From: Tannerellaceae bacterium
GTDB lineage: Bacteria; Bacteroidota; Bacteroidia; Bacteroidales; Tannerellaceae
Assembly (NCBI GenBank): GCA_031280435.1
Contig: JAITGS010000052.1
Coordinates: 1 to 61,869, forward strand
DNA length: 61,869 nucleotides
Direction of reading: 5' to 3'
The position numbers and the translations under genes were made by a program. Of the stretch, positions 22,905 to 31,889 are shown in pieces. Under the pieces are notes generated by a model. That model saw nothing but the letters and a program-made list of their open reading frames with translations. It made no database searches and was not told the origin of the DNA. Each line of letters starts with the position of its first letter. Position 1 is the stretch's first letter.

Positions 22905-24725
22905 TTAGGGGAGGCCGAGGTATTTGCGGATTTCGCGCACGAATGCGGGGCCGTACTTGCGCAGCTTGATGTCGCCAACGCCGCGTACTGCGGTAAATTC
23001 GTCGAGGCTGGTGGGCTTGCGGATGGCCATGTCTTGCAGGCTGGCGTCGGTGAAGATGATATATGGTGCGACGTCGGTATCCTGTGCTATGGTACGGCGC
23101 AATGCTCGCAGGGCGCCGACGAGTGATGCGTCGGATGCCTCGGTGGCCTTGGCGCGCTGTGCGGCGAAGTTCATTCTCCGGTCTTTGGCTGATTCGGATG
23201 GTGGCAGGAATTCGCGCAGTGTTGCCAACAGGGCCTGGCTCTCTCCCTGGAGTACGCGGCGGCCGGCCGGGGTTATTTTCAGTGTGGATTCGTTTTGGTA
23301 GTCGATTTCTAAGTAGCCGAGCTGTATCATCTGATATACGTACTCCTTCCATGTCTTGAAGGGGAGGTCGCGGCCGGCGCCGTATGTCTTGATGAGGTGG
23401 TAGCCGGCGGCAGTGATGTCGTTGCGTACTGTTCCGCGCAGAATGTCGATGAGCATTCGGATGCCTACTTGCTCTTCCGTCCGCATGACGGCGCTGAGGG
23501 CTTTCTGTACCAGTACCGTGCCGTCGAATCGGCGTGGTGAGTTTTGGCAGGCGTCGCAGTTGCTGCAATTTTGCTCGCGTTCTTCTCCGAAGTAGTTCAG
23601 CAATATTCGTCGGCGGCATATATCGCTTTCGCAGTACCGTTGCATGAGGCCGAGCTTGTCGAGATTGATTTGGCTTTGCCCGCTTTCTTCTGCAAATTTC
23701 TTTAGCATGATATAGTCTGCCGGCGAGTAGAACATAAGCGTGTGGCTTCGCAATCCGTCGCGCCCGGCCCGGCCTATTTCCTGGTAATAATTTTCTATGC
23801 TGCCGGGCATGTTGTAGTGTATTACGAAGCGGACGTTGCTTTTGTCTATTCCCATTCCGAATGCTACGGTGGCGCAAATCAGGTCTATGCGGTCATTGAT
23901 GAAATCTTCCTGCGTTCGGGATCGTTCTATGGCGGGCATTCCTGCGTGGTAGGCTGCGGCGTTTATGCCGGCGGCTCTGAGCTCGCATGCTACGCTCTCG
24001 GTATCGGCTCGCTTGGTGCAATATATTATTCCGCTCTCGCCCGGAAGGCTTCGGATGATTGTCAGCATGTATGCCAGCTTCTCTTTTCTTCCGTATCCTC
24101 GCAATACTCCAAGGGAGATGTTGGGCCGGTCGAAAGATGCGGTAAATACTTGCGGGGAGGCGAGCCGCAGTTGTTCTACTACGTCCTGTCGGGTGAGTTT
24201 GTCGGCAGTGGCCGTGAGGGCTATGACCGGTATTGCCGGGAACCTGTCCTTCAGAACCGATAGCTGGGAATATTCCGGCCGGAAGTCGTGCCCCCATTTC
24301 GATATACAGTGCGCTTCGTCAATGGCGATGAGCGAGATTTTCATGCATGCCAGCAATCCGTCCAGCTCGGCCTGTATGCCTTCGGGCGACATGTATAATA
24401 GCTTGAGGTGGCCCATCATGGAATGGTGGCGTATGGCTGTGCGATCTTTTTCGCTAAGCGAGCTGTTGAGGGCGGCGGCCGGGACTCCGTTTGCCTTCAG
24501 GCTTTCCACCTGGTCTTTCATTAGGGCTATTAGCGGTGATACAACGATTGCGGTGCCGTCAAGATAGAGTGCGGGAAGCTGGTAGCAAACCGATTTGCCG
24601 CCTCCCGTGGGCATTAGCGCCAGGACGTCGTTTCCGTTGACCACCTCCCGGATGATTTCTCCCTGTAACGGCCTGAAGGAATCGTATCCGAAGTATTGTT
24701 TCAGTAAGGGTAATAGTGATTCCAT
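22905..24725 (-). CDS. recQ: ATP-dependent DNA helicase RecQ
   Basis: The 606-residue 3'-5' DNA helicase has Walker A MPTGGGKSVCYQLPA (about 39-53) and DEAH in IAIDEAHCISKWGHDFRPEY. The helicase C motif is IGRAGRDGLRSHTLMFY. A zinc-binding RQC region follows, with Cys in CRRRILLNYF and NCSNCDACQ, and a C-terminal HRDC domain ends the protein (about 525-600, TSLDEFTAVRGVGDIKLRKYG). It repairs stalled forks and recombination intermediates. It follows the response-regulator gene by two bases, so the two are probably co-transcribed. The domain order and length are normal. Confidence 0.95.
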   Translation of the reverse strand: MESLLPLLKQYFGYDSFRPLQGEIIREVVNGNDVLALMPTGGGKSVCYQLPALYLDGTAIVVSPLIALMKDQVESLKANGVPAAALNSSLSEKDRTAIRHHSMMGHLKLLYMSPEGIQAELDGLLACMKISLIAIDEAHCISKWGHDFRPEYSQLSVLKDRFPAIPVIALTATADKLTRQDVVEQLRLASPQVFTASFDRPNISLGVLRGYGRKEKLAYMLTIIRSLPGESGIIYCTKRADTESVACELRAAGINAAAYHAGMPAIERSRTQEDFINDRIDLICATVAFGMGIDKSNVRFVIHYNMPGSIENYYQEIGRAGRDGLRSHTLMFYSPADYIMLKKFAEESGQSQINLDKLGLMQRYCESDICRRRILLNYFGEEREQNCSNCDACQNSPRRFDGTVLVQKALSAVMRTEEQVGIRMLIDILRGTVRNDITAAGYHLIKTYGAGRDLPFKTWKEYVYQMIQLGYLEIDYQNESTLKITPAGRRVLQGESQALLATLREFLPPSESAKDRRMNFAAQRAKATEASDASLVGALRALRRTIAQDTDVAPYIIFTDASLQDMAIRKPTSLDEFTAVRGVGDIKLRKYGPAFVREIRKYLGLP

Positions 24726-24727
24726 AA

Positions 24728-25342
24728 TTATATTAACTTATGCTCTATTGCCAGCCGTACAAGTTCGGCTGTGTTGTGTACCTGGAGCTTGAACATTATA
24801 TTCTTTCGGTAGCTTTTTATTGTTTCGTAGCCAAGACACATTCTGTCGGCTATCTCGCTGTTGGAATGGCCGTCTGCTATGTGTTTCAGCAGCTCTGTTT
24901 CTCGGCGGGAAAGCCTCACGGGATTGTCGGGGCTCCTCCTTTTCATCAGGGCGTCGGCCTCGTCGCAGATGTATTGCCCTCCGGCGGCCAGGGTGCGGAT
25001 TCCTTCTATTACTTCTTCTATCTCGGCGTTCTTGATGACGTAGCCGGATGCTCCCTGCTCCATTGCACGGACTATGAAGCTGAGATCGCCGTAGCTTGTC
25101 AGCATCATTATCTTAAGGGCGGGATGCCTGCTTTTGATTTCACGGCACAATTCTATGCCGTTGGCGTCCGGCAGGCTGAGGTCGAGCAGCAATACGTCGT
25201 GCCGGTCTGCCTGGAGCATCTGCCGTCCTTCTGCGGCGGAATGGGCCTTCCCGGTCACTTTCATGCCGTCGTTAAGGTTGATTAGATACTCAAATCCTTC
25301 TACAACGGCCTTGTGGTCGTCTATTATTGCTATGCGTATCAT
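24728..25342 (-). CDS. NarL/FixJ-type response regulator
   Basis: The 204-residue protein has a receiver domain (acidic pair in IIDDH, phosphoacceptor Asp54 in LLLDLSLPD, Thr in MMLTSYG, Lys in GYVIKNAE). A C-terminal LuxR-type helix-turn-helix follows (LSRRETELLKHIADGHSNSEIADRM). I start at 25342, where the receiver fold begins. Longer in-frame versions lie inside the upstream GH105 gene. No kinase is adjacent. The nearest suitable partner is the TPR/HisKA_3 kinase at 32704-34614, the class that normally pairs with NarL regulators. recQ follows after two bases. Confidence 0.9.
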   Translation of the reverse strand: MIRIAIIDDHKAVVEGFEYLINLNDGMKVTGKAHSAAEGRQMLQADRHDVLLLDLSLPDANGIELCREIKSRHPALKIMMLTSYGDLSFIVRAMEQGASGYVIKNAEIEEVIEGIRTLAAGGQYICDEADALMKRRSPDNPVRLSRRETELLKHIADGHSNSEIADRMCLGYETIKSYRKNIMFKLQVHNTAELVRLAIEHKLI

Positions 25343-25386
25343 TGTTTGTAGGTGACGAATGGCGGTGGAGCCCGTCCGCCGGTTTT

Positions 25387-26478
25387 CTACTTTAGCTTGA
25401 TGACCTCGCTGCCGGCAAGCAGGAAAGCTCCGGTACCGTATACTTCCCAACTGTCGGCCGAGAAATTTTTGCGGGGGTCGGCCCCTATGGGTTGAACCCA
25501 TCCCACCATTCCGTCGGGCTGTACGCATCGGTTGAGGCCCTCCCAGGCTTTCCGCACGGCGGGAAGATAGTCTGCGGAAGGCAGCAGTCCGCTGTTGATG
25601 CCGTATGCCAGGGCGTAGCAAAAGAAGCCGGAGCCGCTCACTTCACCTCCGGGATAGGAATCGGGGTCGAGCAAACTGGCGCGCCACAGCCCGTCGGGTT
25701 GCTGTATGGAAACGATCCTGGCGGACATCTCCCTGAACAATTGCTCGTAAAACGGCCTTTCGGGGTAGTCCGCCGGTAGCTCTTGGAGTATGCGCGTAAG
25801 TCCGCCCATCACCCATCCGTTGCCACGAGACCAGAAAATACGTTTGCCGTTCGCCTCCAATCTGTCCTTGCCGTCGCCCTTGATTACGTAGTTGAGATCC
25901 CGCGCGAATAGCCGCTCCTCCTTATTATACAGGAGCTCGTAACACTCCCGGAAGAACTCGTCGCTTTTGCGCAGATACTCCTTATTGCCAGTGGTGAGGC
26001 CCATCTTTACCAGTGTAGGCGGCCCCATGAAAAGGGCGTCGCACCACCACCAGGTTATCACCTCTATGTTGCGTACGGGATATGGCTGCGTCATCAGCTT
26101 GGCAAGTGTGTCGATTAGCGGTGAGAGCCTTTCCTGCCGCTTGTCTCCCCGGTAGAGGTCCACGTAAGTCTGACCTATAACTATGTCGTCCGCATGATAC
26201 CATCGCCTGTACGGAGTCCAGCCTACGGCATCAAAGGTGTCGGTCATGGCTCTGAGGATTGCTTTGGACTTGGTAATCTCCCATGCTGCAAAGACGCCGG
26301 CGTAAAAGGCCCCGTTAGTCCAGTCGCGAGGGTCGTGCCGCGGATGGGCGAGCTGCCACTTCACCGCAGCTTCCATGCTTGCTTTTATGTTCTTGGCTTT
26401 AAAGACATCGGACTGTGCCTCGGCAGATATGGCGGCCATGCACAGCATCAGGGTAGATAAGATTGCGATCTTTTTCAT
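25387..26478 (-). CDS. GH88/GH105 family unsaturated glycuronyl hydrolase
   Basis: The 363-residue secreted protein has a signal peptide (MKKIAILSTLMLCMAAISAEA). The family blocks are DWTNGAFYAGVFAAWE, DDIVIGQTYVDL and ITWWWCDALFMGPP, whose Asp147 corresponds to the catalytic Asp of YteR. Near the C-terminus are FWSRGNGWVMGGL and GSGFFCYALAYGI. Enzymes of this family split unsaturated uronic acid from rhamnogalacturonan or related fragments made by lyases. No lyase, SusC/D pair or other glycan gene is nearby, so it is isolated from a usable polysaccharide locus. It reads toward the response regulator with a 44-base gap. Confidence 0.9.
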   Translation of the reverse strand: MKKIAILSTLMLCMAAISAEAQSDVFKAKNIKASMEAAVKWQLAHPRHDPRDWTNGAFYAGVFAAWEITKSKAILRAMTDTFDAVGWTPYRRWYHADDIVIGQTYVDLYRGDKRQERLSPLIDTLAKLMTQPYPVRNIEVITWWWCDALFMGPPTLVKMGLTTGNKEYLRKSDEFFRECYELLYNKEERLFARDLNYVIKGDGKDRLEANGKRIFWSRGNGWVMGGLTRILQELPADYPERPFYEQLFREMSARIVSIQQPDGLWRASLLDPDSYPGGEVSGSGFFCYALAYGINSGLLPSADYLPAVRKAWEGLNRCVQPDGMVGWVQPIGADPRKNFSADSWEVYGTGAFLLAGSEVIKLK

Positions 26479-26623
26479 GACATTAATATGATTTAGAGTT
26501 ATTGATATGAAGCGAAGATAGTTGTTTTCCCGAAATAGCGATACCGACTGTTAATAACTAATGCCTTCCCGGCTCCGGGAAGTTATAACGTATCTTTACG
26601 GCATGTCAGAATATAAGCTTGGT

Positions 26624-27505
26624 ATGATGTTTAAGAAATTGCAGACGTATATGTGCCGTCCGGCGGCGGCCAATCATAATCGTCCGGCTACGGTTATTGT
26701 GTCGGGCGCCGTAGTTTTCTTCCTGTTGTTCTTTTTTGCACCCTTTGGGCTGGAGGGGACGGATGCCCGGAGGCGAACTCTGCTGGCGGGCGGATATGCT
26801 TTGGTTACGGCGGCGGCGGTTTCTGTCGTTGCCTACGTCGGCCCTATTCTGTTCCGGCGATTCTACCGGCCGGAAAGCTGGACGGAGTGGCGATCGGTGC
26901 TGAACTACCTGATTGTTCTGCTGGCCGTAGTTGTGGGGAACTTCGTATTCTCCGTGACGGTGTTCGGGCTTCCGCAGCGGGTATGGCTTACCTTCCTGAC
27001 GGTATGCATCGCAATGACTTGCATAGTCGGTGCCGTCCCGGTGGCAATAATACATCTCTACGTGCGCGCCAATAGCCTGAGGCGGCATACGGAGGAATCC
27101 CGGACGGCATCCCTCCTGCCGGGCGAGGAGATAGCATCGGCCGGCACCCCTCCCGGCCTCGCGGAGGTGGTGCTCGGCGGCGGCTCGCGCGATCCTTTGC
27201 GCATTAGCCCCTCCGATCTGATCTGCCTCGAGGCTTCCGGCAACTATCTTAGGGTATCCTACATGCGGCCGGACGGCGCCATGGCCCAAAGGCTCCTCCG
27301 CACAACTCTCGCTATGGCCTCCGCCGAGCTGGAAGGCTGCGCGGGAATCATGCGCTGCCATCGCGCCTTCATTGTCAACATACATTATATATATAATGTA
27401 GAAGGAAACTCGCAGGGGCTTCGCCTCAGATTGCGGGCATGCCCGTATACGGTCCCGGTGTCGCGCCCGTACATCAAGAATGTGCTCCATGCTATCCGTC
27501 CCTGA
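26624..27505 (+). CDS. LytTR transcriptional regulator with membrane helices
   Basis: The product has four hydrophobic segments in its first half (ATVIVSGAVVFFLLFFFAPF; ALVTAAAVSVVAYVGPILF; LNYLIVLLAVVVGNFVFSV; VCIAMTCIVGAVPVAIIHLY). A LytTR DNA-binding domain ends it (ISPSDLICLEASGNYLRVSY ... MRCHRAFIVNIHYI ... VPVSRPYIKNV). Such membrane-bound LytTR proteins are common in Bacteroidota and probably sense membrane or envelope signals directly. A -7-like TATCTTTA (26591-26598) makes the upstream in-frame ATGs (26561, 26603) unlikely, so I use 26624. ATG 26627 is equally possible. Confidence 0.8.
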   Translation: MMFKKLQTYMCRPAAANHNRPATVIVSGAVVFFLLFFFAPFGLEGTDARRRTLLAGGYALVTAAAVSVVAYVGPILFRRFYRPESWTEWRSVLNYLIVLLAVVVGNFVFSVTVFGLPQRVWLTFLTVCIAMTCIVGAVPVAIIHLYVRANSLRRHTEESRTASLLPGEEIASAGTPPGLAEVVLGGGSRDPLRISPSDLICLEASGNYLRVSYMRPDGAMAQRLLRTTLAMASAELEGCAGIMRCHRAFIVNIHYIYNVEGNSQGLRLRLRACPYTVPVSRPYIKNVLHAIRP

Positions 27506-27552
27506 TGCCTGCAATTCGTCCCACAGCTTCCCGACCTGTTGGAGGCTCCCCA

Positions 27553-27560
27553 TATATTTG
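27553..27560 (+). promoter_or_regulatory. -7 element of the polyferredoxin gene
   Basis: TATATTTG lies 51 bases before the ATG at 27612. No TTG at a proper distance was found, so support is limited to this box. Confidence 0.35.
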
Positions 27561-27611
27561 CCGAACAGTTCCCCGTATCAAATCTATTAACCCTCTTAAA
27601 TTATTATCATC

Positions 27612-28499
27612 ATGAAGTTCGGATATTTTATTCCCCTTATTATCGGTCTCACCCTTGGACTGGCATTAGGCAGTGGAGGCTGGTGGGGCTTCCTCGTCAT
27701 TTTCCCATGGATAGGTGCAAGCATTACGATCGGGACGCTCATTGCTGCAGGACGCAAGGGACGGAAAAAGGAGATCGGTCGCCGGCTCAGTTTGCTGCTT
27801 ATCTCGCCCGTCTTTCTCATCTTCCTGGGCATAATGCAGCGAGAGAATTTGCAGATTGAGGAGACCGTGTTCTATACTTTGCTCCTCCTGAATACGGGCA
27901 TCTTTACCCGCGTCCTTATTCACTACGCCATAGCCAAGATCATAGGCCCATTGATCTGGGGGCGTGGCTACTGCGGCTGGGCATGCTGGACTGCGGCATT
28001 GATGGAGTGGTTGCCTGTGCGGGATAAGCGTCCGGTGCCCCGGAAGCTAACTCTCATCCGCTATCCTGTCCTCCTTCTGTCAATCTTGCTACCGCTCGTT
28101 TTCGTGTGGCTGGGATACGACTGGGTAGGCTTGCATGTTATAGAATCCGGGACGGCGGCAATCATGCATGGCAAGGTCGGCTCTATCCTGTGGTTCCTTG
28201 TAGGCAACGGGATATACTACATCGCAGCCGTTTGGCTGGCCTTCAGGTTCGGGAAGAGGAGAGCCTTTTGCAAGATAGCCTGCCCGGTATCATTGGTGAT
28301 GAAGGCGCAGACGCGAGTATCCCTCCTGCGGGTAAAGCCCACGGGAAACGAATGTACGGGATGCGGCGCATGCAACAGGAGCTGTCCGATGGATGTAGAC
28401 GTCAGGAGCTATATCGCAGGGGGCAGTAGCATCAGATCGACCGAGTGCATCCTCTGCGGTAATTGCTCGGCGGTATGTCCTGTTATGGCGATCAGGTAG
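27612..28499 (+). CDS. Membrane polyferredoxin (NapH/YccM-like 4Fe-4S protein)
   Basis: The 295-residue inner-membrane protein has five or six helices. A Cys-containing turn (WGRGYCGWACWTAALMEW) is typical of NapH/CcoG relatives, with a second in FCKIACPVS. Two ferredoxin-type 4Fe-4S motifs end the protein (CTGCGACNRSCPMDV and CILCGNCSAVCPVMA). Such proteins move electrons between membrane carriers and periplasmic or cytosolic reductases. The partner is not encoded nearby. Confidence 0.85.
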   Translation: MKFGYFIPLIIGLTLGLALGSGGWWGFLVIFPWIGASITIGTLIAAGRKGRKKEIGRRLSLLLISPVFLIFLGIMQRENLQIEETVFYTLLLLNTGIFTRVLIHYAIAKIIGPLIWGRGYCGWACWTAALMEWLPVRDKRPVPRKLTLIRYPVLLLSILLPLVFVWLGYDWVGLHVIESGTAAIMHGKVGSILWFLVGNGIYYIAAVWLAFRFGKRRAFCKIACPVSLVMKAQTRVSLLRVKPTGNECTGCGACNRSCPMDVDVRSYIAGGSSIRSTECILCGNCSAVCPVMAIR

Positions 28500-28501
28500 A
28501 C

Positions 28502-28531
28502 TTGGAAGCAGGATCAAATTCCTTACATTTG
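28502..28531 (+). promoter_or_regulatory. Promoter of the pheS-nth operon
   Basis: TTG (28502-28504), 19 bases, TACATTTG (28524-28531): a full match to the consensus, 31 bases before the pheS ATG. It overlaps the stop region of the polyferredoxin gene, giving pheS its own promoter. Confidence 0.65.
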
Positions 28532-28562
28532 CGCCTCAGATGAAAATGAATAACAAATAAAT

Positions 28563-29585
28563 ATGATTCACAAGATTACCAGACTACATGAGGCAATAGA
28601 CAACCTCAAAGCCTCCGGCTCCGCCGAATTGGAGGCACTCCGAATAAAATATCTCAGCAAGAAGGGAGAAATAGCACAGCTCATGAACGAGTTTCGCACT
28701 ATCCCCGCCGAACAGAAGCGTGAAATAGGTCAGCGGCTCAACGTCCTGAAGGATAAAGCCCAGGCCAAAATCAGCGAGCTGCGGGCAAGCTTCCATGACG
28801 AGGCCGACAAATCCGTGGGGCTCGACCTTAGCCGCACGCCCTACCCCATCCCGCTCGGCTCACGGCATCCCTTACAAATAGTGCAGAGAGAGATTTGCGA
28901 TACATTCGCCCGTTTAGGATTCCACATAGCGGAAGGACCCGAAATAGAGGATGATTGGCACGTATTCTCGTCCCTGAATTTTCCGCCTAACCATCCCGCC
29001 CGCGACATGCAGGACACCTTTTTTGTGCAGAGCCCCTCCGGGCAAATAGTGCTGAGAACGCATACCTCTTCCGTGCAAACACGCACCATGGAGGCGTCCC
29101 GGCCTCCCATCCGCATCATCTGTCCCGGAAGAGTGTATAGAAACGAAGCCATTTCCTACCGTGCGCACTGTTTTTTCCATCAAGTCGAAGCGCTTTACGT
29201 AGACCGGCAGGTATCCTATGCCGATCTGCGCCAGACGCTGCTGTTCTTTGCGCAGGAGATGTTCGGGGCGGACACGCGCATACGCCTTCGCCCATCCTAC
29301 TTCCCCTTCACGGAGCCCTCTGCCGAGATGGACATATCCTGCAATCTCTGCGGCGGGCGCGGCTGCCCCTTTTGCAAACACACCGGATGGGTAGAAATCC
29401 TGGGCTGCGGCATGGTCCATCCGAACGTGCTCGACAATTGCGGTATCGACAGCCGGGAGTATTCGGGCTATGCCCTCGGAATGGGGATAGAGCGAATAGC
29501 AAATCTCAAGTTCCGCGTAACCGACCTCAGGCTGTTTTCCGAGAATGACGTCAACTTCCTGAGCCAGTTTACCTCAGCCCGCTGA
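28563..29585 (+). CDS. pheS: Phenylalanine-tRNA ligase alpha subunit
   Basis: This is the 340-residue catalytic alpha subunit of the class II synthetase that charges tRNA-Phe. An N-terminal coiled coil (about 1-85) is followed by the core with HPLQIVQREICDTFARLGF, the motif 2 block RTHTSSVQTRTME ... CPGRVYRNEA and the motif 3 block GYALGMGIERIANLKF. An SCNLCGGRGCPFCKHTGW segment forms a CxxC...CxxC pair. The beta subunit gene is not in the window. It starts an operon with nth (stop and start share one base). Confidence 0.95.
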   Translation: MIHKITRLHEAIDNLKASGSAELEALRIKYLSKKGEIAQLMNEFRTIPAEQKREIGQRLNVLKDKAQAKISELRASFHDEADKSVGLDLSRTPYPIPLGSRHPLQIVQREICDTFARLGFHIAEGPEIEDDWHVFSSLNFPPNHPARDMQDTFFVQSPSGQIVLRTHTSSVQTRTMEASRPPIRIICPGRVYRNEAISYRAHCFFHQVEALYVDRQVSYADLRQTLLFFAQEMFGADTRIRLRPSYFPFTEPSAEMDISCNLCGGRGCPFCKHTGWVEILGCGMVHPNVLDNCGIDSREYSGYALGMGIERIANLKFRVTDLRLFSENDVNFLSQFTSAR

Positions 29586-30253
29586 TGGGGGAGATGACAC
29601 TCAAAGAGCGGTACGGCGCCGTGCTCGCATGGTTCGAAGCAGAAAATCCGAATCCCGTCAGCGAGCTCAGATACGAGACCCCCTTCCAGCTCCTTGTTGC
29701 CGTCATACTCTCGGCGCAGTGTACCGACAAGCGCGTCAACATGGTCACGCCAGAATTATTCCGAGCCTGTCCCGACGCGGAGGCGCTCGCCGCCCATACT
29801 CCCATGCAGATATTCCAATTCATACGGAGTATATCATATCCCAACAGCAAGGCGCAGCATTTGGTAGCAATGTCGCGCCAAATTATCGAGCGGCACAACG
29901 GCCGGCTGCCTTCCACCGTGCGGGAGCTGATGCAGCTTCCCGGCGTAGGCCGCAAAACCGCCAACGTGATAGCCTCCGTAATATTTCATCAGCCCCGGAT
30001 GGCAGTAGATACCCACGTATTTCGTGTGGCGGCACGGATAGGCCTTACCGTTGATGCCCGAACCGTGCTGGCCGCCGAACGGCAGTTAGTTGCCAACATT
30101 CCGGTTCATCTTATAGCCCGCGCCCACCATTGGCTCATCCTCCACGGCCGTTACCTATGCCTTGCCAAAAAGCCGCAGTGCCGGGATTGCGGGCTTGCCG
30201 CCTACTGCCTGTATCACACAGATCCCAAGCCGCCGGATGAGAGCTTACCTTAA
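29585..30253 (+). CDS. nth: Endonuclease III
   Basis: The 222-residue base-excision enzyme removes oxidised pyrimidines and nicks the strand. It shows the helix-hairpin-helix with the catalytic Lys (LPGVGRKTANVIASV), the Asp in AVDTHVFRV and the 4Fe-4S loop C-x6-C-x2-C-x5-C (CLAKKPQCRDCGLAAYC). All the needed residues are present. The start overlaps the pheS stop by one base and its end overlaps the next gene by 17 bases. Confidence 0.95.
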   Translation: MGEMTLKERYGAVLAWFEAENPNPVSELRYETPFQLLVAVILSAQCTDKRVNMVTPELFRACPDAEALAAHTPMQIFQFIRSISYPNSKAQHLVAMSRQIIERHNGRLPSTVRELMQLPGVGRKTANVIASVIFHQPRMAVDTHVFRVAARIGLTVDARTVLAAERQLVANIPVHLIARAHHWLILHGRYLCLAKKPQCRDCGLAAYCLYHTDPKPPDESLP

Positions 30254-31121
30254 GGAAATCATACTCGGAACGGCCGTGGCCCTGATACTCGCCTTTGCCG
30301 TCGTAGCCTTCATACGCCTCACGGGTCGCGAGCAGCAGGGCCTCAGCCTCAGCCTCGCCGCACTCGTTCCCGCCGATACGGAGGCAATACTGCGAATCAA
30401 CCGGCCCGACCTTTTCCGCCTGATGATAATAAGCGAACCCGCCGCAGCCGAAGCCTTTGCCCGGAAGCTTCCCCCCGTTTTCATCGACCTGCTCCGGGGC
30501 GTAGAGATGCAAGCCGCGCAAATCAGCATCCACCCCCGCGGGCAAATAATGTATCTGCAAACCGGGCGGGCCACCTCCGCCGCCGAACGCCACCTCCGCC
30601 GCGAAATTTTCAGCCCTTACGGCCCGCAGGAGCACTCCGCCGCCGGCCTGCGACTGTGGTTTTTCCCCGCAGAGGCAGGCAGCTACTTCGGATACTACGT
30701 TCATAACGGCGTGATGGTAAGCAGTTATAGCCGGCGGCTGCTCGAATCCGTCGCAGCCCTTCACACAGCCTCGCCCGACAGCTTCCCGGCAGCCGGAATC
30801 AGTAGCCGCCTTGCCGATCTCGACGCCAATGCCCCGGCCAACCTGCTTTTCGATCGCGAGGGCAGCGCCTTTCCCGCCGGAGCCCATCCCTCCGAATCCT
30901 GGGCCGGCCTCGACATCTTTGCAGGCGAAGGCAGCCTTTGCTGCCAGGTTCGTTTGCCCGACAGCAGCCCCTCGGCGATAGATTCGCTGGCATCCTTCCT
31001 GCACGACTGCATCCCCGGCGCCGACTGGACGCTCCAACTCTCCGGGGCCGGGTCGCAGCCCTCCGTCACAGCCTGTTTTCCCAAAAAGGCGCCATCCCCC
31101 AAATCCGTTTCCGGCCAATAA
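30237..31121 (+). CDS. Membrane-anchored protein of unknown function
   Basis: This 294-residue protein has one N-terminal helix (EIILGTAVALILAFAVVAFI, 6-25) and the rest outside. The start of the soluble part, LAALVPADTEAILRINRPDLF, resembles the opening of DUF3352-like proteins of Bacteroidota. No catalytic motif is visible. It overlaps the end of nth by 17 bases and is probably the last gene of that operon. Longer frames that start at 30162 lie inside nth. Confidence 0.7.
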   Translation: MRAYLKEIILGTAVALILAFAVVAFIRLTGREQQGLSLSLAALVPADTEAILRINRPDLFRLMIISEPAAAEAFARKLPPVFIDLLRGVEMQAAQISIHPRGQIMYLQTGRATSAAERHLRREIFSPYGPQEHSAAGLRLWFFPAEAGSYFGYYVHNGVMVSSYSRRLLESVAALHTASPDSFPAAGISSRLADLDANAPANLLFDREGSAFPAGAHPSESWAGLDIFAGEGSLCCQVRLPDSSPSAIDSLASFLHDCIPGADWTLQLSGAGSQPSVTACFPKKAPSPKSVSGQ

Positions 31122-31132
31122 TCCCGCCGGAA

Positions 31133-31320
31133 GGGGTCAAATCCTTTCCGGTGGCGATAATATTTTGCCCGGAAGCCGTCAGACTGTTTTCCGGGATACC
31201 TTCCCGGCCCCATGGCGGGGTCAAATTTTTTCCGGCGGCCCCAATAATTCGGATTGAAACCGTCAATCAGTTTTTCCTGCCCCAATAATTTGGATTGAAA
31301 CCATGAATTTTTTTTGAAGG
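31133..31320. repeat. Dispersed repeat family K, minus-strand form
   Basis: Degenerate units contain GGCGATAATATT, GGGGTCAAAT and GGATTGAAACC (31251 and 31292, 41 bases apart), and include GGCCCCATGGCGGGG. They match the words of 22741-22860 in the opposite orientation. The stretch runs without a break into array E. Confidence 0.65.
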
Positions 31321-31756
31321 CGATAATATTCTGCCATAAAACTGTCCTTTCGTTTTTGCGGCCCCAATATTCTGCCATAAAACCGTCCTTTCGTTTTTCC
31401 GGCCTCAATATTCTGCCATAAAACCGTCCTTTCGTTTTTGGGGCCCCAATATTCTGCCATAAAACTGTCCTTTCGTTTTTGGGGCCCCAATATTCTGCCA
31501 TAAAACCTCCGTTTCGTTTTTACGGCCCCAATATTCTGCCATAAAACCGTCCTTTCGTTTTTGGGGCCCCAATATTCTGCCATAAAACCTCCGTTTCGTT
31601 TTTGGGGCCTCAATATTCTGCCATAAAACCGTCCTTTCGTTTTTGGGGCCCCAATATTCTGCCATAAAACTGTCCTTTCGTTTTTACGGCCTCAATATTC
31701 TGCCATAAAACCTCCGTTTCGTTTTTGCGGCCCCAATATTTCTCCATGAAACTGTC
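31321..31756. repeat. Tandem array E, invariant 41-bp units (11 copies)
   Basis: AATATTCTGCC starts at 31325, 31366, 31407, 31448, 31489, 31530, 31571, 31612, 31653, 31694 and 31735 (last copy degenerate): ten steps of exactly 41 bases. The unit is AATATTCTGCCATAAAAC, a variable pair, CCTTTCGTTTTT and then GGGGCCCC or a variant. Variation is confined to a few positions (CGT/TGT/CTC after the AAAAC; GGGGCC, GCGGCC, ACGGCC). 41 is not a multiple of three, so the long open frames across it are read in rotating phase and are not proteins. Confidence 0.95.
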
Positions 31757-31759
31757 CCA

Positions 31760-31835
31760 AAAAAAAAATTGACGGTTTCCCTGATCCGGGAAAGTGTCCC
31801 ACAAAACATTTGACGGTTTCCCGGATGTGGGAAGG
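31760..31835. repeat. Short repeat pair following array E
   Basis: GACGGTTTCC occurs at 31771 and 31812, again 41 bases apart, each followed by a GATCCGGGAAAG or GGATGTGGGAAGG block. It looks like a diverged extension of the same 41-bp register. Confidence 0.55.
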
Positions 31836-31889
31836 CAATAAAGCAAACGAAAGGACGGCACCATGTTGGCGGGAAGGCTCGAACAACGG

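Noticed and set aside
22354-22908. ORFs through array D, including an N-terminal extension of the zinc-ribbon protein
   Set aside because: They consist of the 41-42-bp units in changing frames; the real small gene starts at 22166.
31321-31756. CRISPR array
   Set aside because: Units follow each other at a fixed 41 bases with similar sequence along the full unit. There are no unique spacers, no leader and no cas genes in the window. The same holds for all other arrays.
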